A DNA stretch of 64,000 nucleotides from Phytopseudomonas daroniae (GTDB lineage: Bacteria; Pseudomonadota; Gammaproteobacteria; Pseudomonadales; Pseudomonadaceae). The stretch is taken from the NCBI RefSeq assembly GCF_004327285.1, contig NZ_QJUI01000022.1, positions 1 to 64,000 of the forward strand, written 5' to 3'. The position numbers and the translations under genes were made by a program. Positions within the stretch are counted from its first letter, which is position 1, and each line of letters starts with the position of its first letter. A model generated the notes under the pieces. The model did no database searches. It worked only from the letters and a program-made list of their open reading frames with translations, and was not told the DNA's origin. Shown piece after piece: positions 59,778 to 64,000 of this stretch.

Positions 59778-60458
59778 TCAGGTATCGCTCCAACGACGGA
59801 GCAGGTTGTGGTAGACGCCGGTGAGTTCCAGCAGCGATTGCTCGTCGGCGCCCTGCACGGTGAGGCGCTGGATGGCCACGTCCATGTCCAGCAGCATCTG
59901 CCGCTGGCTGTCCTCGCGCACCAGGCTCTCGATCCAGAAGAACGAGGCCAGGCGCTCACCGCGGCTCACCGGTTCGACGCGATGCAGGCTGCTGCCGGGG
60001 TACAGCACCAGGTGCCCGGCCGGTAGCTTGACCCGGCGTTCGCCGAAGGTGTCGCGGATCACCAGCTCGCCACCGTCGTAGCTCTGCGGCTCGGCCAGGA
60101 ACAGCGTCGCCGACAGGTCGGTGCGCACGCGCTCGCGCACGCCCTTGATGCCGCGCACGGCGTTGTCGACATGAAAGCCGAACGCCTCGCCATCGCCATA
60201 GCGGTTGAACAGCGGCGGGTAGATGCGCTTGGGCAGGGCGGCGGACATGAACAGGGCGTTGTCCGATAGCCGGCGCAGGATCAGCTCGCCGAGCTGGCGG
60301 CCGATGAGGTTGTCCTCCGGCAGCTGCCGGTTGGCCTTGACCCTGGCCGACTGCACACCGGCGGTGACCTGGCCATCGACCCAGTCCTGCGCCAGCAATT
60401 GCTGGCGCAATGCGGCCAGTTCCGCCGTCTCGAGCAGCGCTTCGATCTCGATCAGCAT
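59778..60458 (-). CDS. piuC: PiuC-type Fe(II)/2-oxoglutarate-dependent dioxygenase
   Basis: A 226-residue PKHD-type hydroxylase (PiuC/YbiX). The iron triad is visible as the H-x-D pair in AFGFHVDNAV and the distal His in PGSSLHRVEPV, followed by the 2-oxoglutarate-binding Arg in RGERLASFFW. It typically travels with catecholate siderophore receptors such as PiuA and Fiu. Its ATG overlaps the receptor stop by one base. Its exact substrate is not established. Confidence 0.93.
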   Translation of the reverse strand: MLIEIEALLETAELAALRQQLLAQDWVDGQVTAGVQSARVKANRQLPEDNLIGRQLGELILRRLSDNALFMSAALPKRIYPPLFNRYGDGEAFGFHVDNAVRGIKGVRERVRTDLSATLFLAEPQSYDGGELVIRDTFGERRVKLPAGHLVLYPGSSLHRVEPVSRGERLASFFWIESLVREDSQRQMLLDMDVAIQRLTVQGADEQSLLELTGVYHNLLRRWSDT

Positions 60459-62803
60459 CAGAAGCTGTAATCGACGCTGGCCGTCAGGGTGCGTCCGGCA
60501 CCTGGCACACCATAGAGCTGGAAGCCGTCCAGCGAGGCGCCGATGCGGCTGTAGTAGAAGGTGTTGAACAGGTTCTCGACATTGAGGTTGAGCGTGGTGC
60601 TCCGATCCACCCGGTAGCGTGCGGCCACGCTATGCAGCCAGTAGCCCGGCGCCTTCTCGCCGTCGCGGGTGTAGATGGCGGCCACGCCCGACGGGCCGTC
60701 GGCGTAACTGCTGTTGTTGTTCAGGCCGCCGACGTATTTATTGTCGCTGTAGCGGCGGCGACCGACGTAGTTGGCGCCGTAGCTGAGGCTGAGGTCGTCG
60801 CTGAGGTCGTAGGTCGTCCACAGGTTGGCGGTCAGGTCGGGAACGTTCTTGGCTTCCTCGCCCTTGTTCACGCCCTTGGTCTGGCGGCTCTTCATCGCCG
60901 CGAAGCCGGCATAGGCCGACCACTTCGACGTCAGCTCGCCCTGCAGGCCCAGTTCGATACCGTCGACCCGCTTGGCCGGCAGCGCACGCACCGCCGCGGC
61001 TTCGCCTTCGGCGTACTCCCAACTGTCGTCCAGCTCGGTACGGAACAGCGCGGCGGTCAGCCCCAGGCGCTCATCCAGCAGTTCCCACTTGCTGCCCAGT
61101 TCGTAGGTGCGCGATTTGGCCGGCTCATAGTCCGCCGTGCTGGCCGCGCCATACACCTGGTTATTGGTGCTGGCACCGATCGCCGATGGCTGCGCCGCTT
61201 CACTGTAGGACAGGTAGATGCTGCCATTGGGCAACGGCTTGTAGACCAGCCCGGCACGCCCGCCGAAGGTGTCGTCGCGCCGGCTCGTCTCGCTGCCACC
61301 GCTCTCCGTGCTGACCTTCCAGCGGTCGTAGCGCAGCGACAGCAGCAACTGCCACCGCTCGTCCAGGGTCAGGGTATCGGAGAGGTACAGGCCGGCATCC
61401 TTGACCTCGGTGGCCGCTTCGCCATAACCCTTGCGCGCATGGGTGGAGGCGAAGCTGTGGGCCGGATCGCTGATGTCGAAGAACAGGTCACCGTCCGGTA
61501 CCTTCATGCCCTTGTGCAGGCCGGCGTAGGTTTCCTTGTACAGCTCCAGACCGGCCACTGCCTGGTGGCCGATGCCGCCGGTGTCGAAGGTGAAGCTCAG
61601 GTCGGTCTGGTTGTCGATGATGGTGTAGCGCTTGGACAGGCCGAAATCGCTGCCACGCAGGTAGGCATAGCGGGTGTCGCCGCTGTTGGCGTAGTCGGTG
61701 TAGGCATCGACCCCATTGATCGAGCTGAGCGGCCCGACGCCGACATAGCCGAGGCTGGCGCAACGGGTACCGCTGCAGGTGCGGCTGCCATCGGCGTTGG
61801 CGGCGACGAAACGCGCGGGCGAGAGCACTGCCCAGTTGTCGGTCTGCTGCCAGCGCAGCTGGTTGCTCAGGGTCGTGCTGTCGTTGAAGTCATGCTCGAC
61901 CAATCCGGTCAGCGAACGGGTTTCGCTCTGCTGGGTATAAAGGCTGGAATCGCCATACCAGGCATCGCGGGAGACGCCCGGCATGCGCTTGCCGTTGCTG
62001 CCGCGCTGGATCGGCACACCGCCGTCCGGGGTGTTGTCGTCCTTCTGGTAGAAAACGTCGAGCCACAGGCGCGTGTCGGTATTCAAGCCGAAGCCGAAGG
62101 AAGTGGCCAGGCCCCAGCGGTCGTAATCCACCTCGTCGCGCTCGGCTACCGCGTTGTAGTGCTTCATCAGGTTGATGCGCACGGCGCTGGTGTCATTGAT
62201 CTCGCGGTTGATGTCGGCGCTCAGGCGCTTGTAGTTGTCCGTGCCGATACCGGCGGACAACTTGCCGGCATCGCCCAGGTGGGCGCGCTTGCTCACCAGG
62301 TTGACGCTGCCGCCGATGGCGGAAACGCCGGACTCCACCGAACCGGTACCCTTGTAGACCTCGGCCTGTTCCAGGTTGAAGGTGTCGGTGCGGCTGCTCA
62401 TGCCGGCGTCGCGCACGCCGTCGACGGTCAGGCTCTGCTCGGAAGAAAAACCGCGAATGGAGAACAGGTCGCCCCAGCCCAGGTTGCCCTCGCCGGACAT
62501 GAAGGTAATCCCCGGTACGTTGCGCAGCACCTCCTGCAGGGTCTGCGCGTTCTGCTCCTCCAGCACCTCGCGCGGCACCACGTTGACGCTCTGTGGAGCG
62601 TCCAGCAGTGGCGTGGCGATCTTCGCCGACGAGGCCTCGTCGCGCTTGTAGGTCGCACGCTCGCCGGTCACCTGGGTACCCGGCAGATCGATCACCGCGC
62701 TGTCGGCCAGCGCCGGCAGCGCGCACACGCCGAGCATGGCGCCGAAGGCCGGGGCCAGGGTTCTGCCGAGACGCAGCGTCGACGGCGAAGGGGCTTGGGA
62801 CAT
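60458..62803 (-). CDS. TonB-dependent catecholate siderophore receptor (PiuA/Fiu-like)
   Basis: A 781-residue outer-membrane receptor. It has a signal peptide (residues about 1-34, ending LPALA), a plug domain (DAPQSVNVVPREVLEEQNAQTLQEVLRNVPGITFMSGEGN, then FSIRGFSSEQSLTVDGVRD) and a 22-strand barrel ending in the outer-membrane signature ASVDYSF with terminal Phe. One extracellular loop has a cysteine pair (RTCSGTRCASL). With PiuC and the FecBCD-type transporter it forms a five-gene uptake operon. The adjacent OmpR-type system is its likely regulator. Receptors of this group also admit siderophore-conjugated antibiotics. Confidence 0.92.
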   Translation of the reverse strand: MSQAPSPSTLRLGRTLAPAFGAMLGVCALPALADSAVIDLPGTQVTGERATYKRDEASSAKIATPLLDAPQSVNVVPREVLEEQNAQTLQEVLRNVPGITFMSGEGNLGWGDLFSIRGFSSEQSLTVDGVRDAGMSSRTDTFNLEQAEVYKGTGSVESGVSAIGGSVNLVSKRAHLGDAGKLSAGIGTDNYKRLSADINREINDTSAVRINLMKHYNAVAERDEVDYDRWGLATSFGFGLNTDTRLWLDVFYQKDDNTPDGGVPIQRGSNGKRMPGVSRDAWYGDSSLYTQQSETRSLTGLVEHDFNDSTTLSNQLRWQQTDNWAVLSPARFVAANADGSRTCSGTRCASLGYVGVGPLSSINGVDAYTDYANSGDTRYAYLRGSDFGLSKRYTIIDNQTDLSFTFDTGGIGHQAVAGLELYKETYAGLHKGMKVPDGDLFFDISDPAHSFASTHARKGYGEAATEVKDAGLYLSDTLTLDERWQLLLSLRYDRWKVSTESGGSETSRRDDTFGGRAGLVYKPLPNGSIYLSYSEAAQPSAIGASTNNQVYGAASTADYEPAKSRTYELGSKWELLDERLGLTAALFRTELDDSWEYAEGEAAAVRALPAKRVDGIELGLQGELTSKWSAYAGFAAMKSRQTKGVNKGEEAKNVPDLTANLWTTYDLSDDLSLSYGANYVGRRRYSDNKYVGGLNNNSSYADGPSGVAAIYTRDGEKAPGYWLHSVAARYRVDRSTTLNLNVENLFNTFYYSRIGASLDGFQLYGVPGAGRTLTASVDYSF

Positions 62804-62814
62804 CGGAACTCCTT

Positions 62815-62834
62815 AAATACAATCAGTCGTATTT
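62815..62834. promoter_or_regulatory. AAATAC-N8-GTATTT inverted repeat in the receptor/two-component intergenic region
   Basis: A perfect 6-bp inverted repeat with 8-base spacing, 12 bp upstream of the receptor start, followed by a further GTATT on the plus strand. It does not resemble a Fur box. It is a candidate site for the response regulator encoded divergently. The rest of the 180-bp gap shows no other clear element. Confidence 0.5.
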
Positions 62835-62983
62835 GTATTACTGGAATTCTATCGAGTGCCTTCCGCTGCCCTGCCCATGCAGATGTATCGCTCGTCCCGG
62901 CAAATGCCACTCCAACACAATCCATTACATTTGCCCGCCGACGGCGGTGTATGGTGCCCTTTCCTCCCTGCAGGTGTTCGCCG

Positions 62984-63706
62984 ATGTCCAAAGCGGATCA
63001 CATCCTGATCGTCGACGACGATCCCGAAATCCGTCAGCTGCTGTGTACTTACCTGGGCGAGGCCGGCTACCTGACCTCCACCGCCAGCCAGGGTCAGGAG
63101 ATGCGCAAACGTCTGGAAGAACGCCTGATCGATCTGGTGGTGCTCGACCTGATGCTGCCCGGCGAGGATGGCCTGAGCCTGTGCCGCGAACTGCGCGTGC
63201 GCAGCAATACCCCGGTGATCATGCTCACCGCCCGCGGCACCCTGGTCGACCGCATCGTCGGCCTGGAAATGGGTGCCGACGACTACCTGGCCAAACCCTT
63301 CGACCCCCGCGAGCTGCTGGCGCGGATCAAGGTGGTACTGCGCCGCACCCAGAGCTTTCCGGATCGCGCCCGCCTCGACGCAGCCAGCGTGCTGCGCTTC
63401 GCCGGTTGGCGCCTGGACACCACCACTCGCCAGTTGCGCTCGCAGGACGGCCTGGTGATCAGCCTCGGCAACTCCGACTTCCGCGTGCTGCGCCTGCTGC
63501 TGCAACACCCCAACCGGCCACTTAGCCGCGACTTCCTGCTCTGCCATACGTTCGACAAGGAGCGCGCGCCCTTCGACCGCAGCATCGACGTCTGCATCAG
63601 CCGCCTGCGCCAGCACCTGGAAGACAACCCGCGCCAGCCGAGGCTGATCCGCACCGTGCGCAACGAGGGCTATGCCCTGACCGTCGATGCGGTGGAACAG
63701 ACATGA
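62984..63706 (+). CDS. OmpR-family response regulator
   Basis: A 240-residue regulator. The receiver domain has acidic pocket DDD (11-13), phospho-acceptor D55 in VVLDLMLPGEDG, T in MLTARG and K in LAKPFDP. The C-terminal winged helix ends RSIDVCISRLRQHLEDNPRQPRLIRTVRNEGYAL. I start at ATG 62984, directly before the conserved DHILIVDDD. It diverges from the siderophore operon and overlaps the kinase gene by 4 bp. By analogy with PfeR/PirR-type systems it probably activates the adjacent receptor operon; that is inference from position. Confidence 0.92.
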   Translation: MSKADHILIVDDDPEIRQLLCTYLGEAGYLTSTASQGQEMRKRLEERLIDLVVLDLMLPGEDGLSLCRELRVRSNTPVIMLTARGTLVDRIVGLEMGADDYLAKPFDPRELLARIKVVLRRTQSFPDRARLDAASVLRFAGWRLDTTTRQLRSQDGLVISLGNSDFRVLRLLLQHPNRPLSRDFLLCHTFDKERAPFDRSIDVCISRLRQHLEDNPRQPRLIRTVRNEGYALTVDAVEQT

Positions 63707-64000
63707 AATGGTTCTGGCCCGACGCGCTCTATGGCCGTCTGGTGATCATTCTGGTGGCCGGCCTGATCGCGGCCCAGGTGCTGACCAGCAGCATCTGGTA
63801 CGAGGTTCGCCACGGCCAGGTACTGGAAATCCCCACCCGCCTGCTGGCGGGACGCCTGGCCGACCTGCTGTTGCTCGACCAGCGCGCTCCCGGACAGGCC
63901 GAGCAGTTGCTGCAGAGTCTGCAGTCCGCGGACTTCCGCCTGCTCGATACCAAGCCCCCGGTCGGTAAGCCCCTGGCTGAAGCCGACCGCAATCGCGAGA
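63703..64000 (+). CDS. Sensor histidine kinase, 5' part only (cut by window end)
   Basis: The first 99 codons of a membrane sensor: a transmembrane helix (LYGRLVIILVAGLIAAQVLTSSIWY, residues about 9-33) and the beginning of a periplasmic domain (ILEIPTRLLAGRLADLLLLDQ style). ATG 63703 overlaps the response-regulator stop, which is typical of kinase-regulator pairs. Catalytic domains lie beyond the window, so the assignment rests on context. Confidence 0.8.
   Translation, partial: MKWFWPDALYGRLVIILVAGLIAAQVLTSSIWYEVRHGQVLEIPTRLLAGRLADLLLLDQRAPGQAEQLLQSLQSADFRLLDTKPPVGKPLAEADRNRE

Noticed and set aside
62804..62983. Fur box at the siderophore receptor promoter
   Set aside because: The AAATAC-N8-GTATTT repeat does not match the GATAATGATAATCATTATC pattern in sequence or spacing. 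I kept it only as a candidate regulator site.
60410..63706. A 1098-codon open frame on the plus strand spanning the TonB receptor and the response regulator
   Set aside because: Its first two thirds are antisense to the receptor gene, which has full family motifs on the minus strand. Only the last 240 codons (the response regulator) are real.

Overview
The window is a GC-rich chromosomal segment of a Pseudomonas, most likely of the mendocina/oleovorans/pseudoalcaligenes group. I base this on codon use and protein content, on REP-like and CGTAGG(A/G)TGG palindromic repeats between genes, and on gene order. The left part (CPA2 antiporter, glutamine synthetase-like gene, YbaL antiporter, dicarboxylate two-component system and MFS carrier, then CobW/DUF1826/ZigA/DksA2/FolE2) recalls the PA5510-PA5540 end of the P. 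aeruginosa chromosome. That comparison is from memory and was not computed. I saw no IS element, prophage, CRISPR array, rRNA or tRNA.

Layout. 0.2-5 kb: a GntR-controlled operon (regulator, amino-acid-type ABC transporter, cytoplasmic gamma-glutamyltransferase). 5-14.7 kb: housekeeping-like genes (Tim44-domain protein, SMI1/KNR4 protein, two CPA2 cation/proton antiporters, a gamma-glutamylpolyamine synthetase-like enzyme, a thioesterase, DUF3301). 14.8-19.4 kb: a sigma-54 two-component system and a 2-oxoglutarate/dicarboxylate-type MFS carrier behind a good -24/-12 promoter. 19.4-24.2 kb: a zinc-starvation locus, with DksA2-ZigA-DUF1826 and FolE2 diverging from a near-perfect Zur palindrome.

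24.4-38.4 kb is the most unusual part. It encodes a DUF1185 'amino acid synthesis' protein, an alpha/beta hydrolase, an aldehyde dehydrogenase, two paralogous RutF-like flavin reductases, a carboxymuconolactone-decarboxylase-like protein, an FCD GntR regulator, a zinc-ribbon NUDIX hydrolase, a DUF1330 protein, a RibB protein with a decayed RibA domain, a polyamine-type ABC transporter with two paralogous binding proteins, and a luciferase-like FMNH2-dependent monooxygenase. Five intergenic regions share the operator-like motif GGTATACC(A/G)TAAT, so I read the whole stretch as one regulon. It looks like an FMNH2-dependent route, probably for a nitrogen compound or N-heterocycle, with its own flavin supply. 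The substrate is unknown.

38.7-56.6 kb is a methylated-amine locus. It starts with an NCS1 permease gene reduced by an apparent in-frame internal deletion and a LuxR-HTH/PAS regulator. Next come the four genes of a haem-dependent dimethylamine N-demethylase (HODM/Dmm), trimethylamine monooxygenase (Tmm), TMAO demethylase (Tdm), a soluble PAS chemoreceptor, an ammonium transporter with a small membrane protein, a SugE-type SMR exporter, N-methylglutamate synthase (MgsABC) with gamma-glutamylmethylamide synthetase (GmaS), and an XRE-cupin regulator. Together they could take trimethylamine through TMAO, dimethylamine and methylamine to N-methylglutamate. N-methylglutamate dehydrogenase is not in the window. 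The amt and gmaS promoters both look sigma-54 dependent and share a motif at the same position.

56.7-64 kb is a catecholate-type siderophore uptake operon (TonB receptor, PiuC dioxygenase, FecBCD-type ABC transporter) divergent from an OmpR-type response regulator and a sensor kinase cut off by the window edge.
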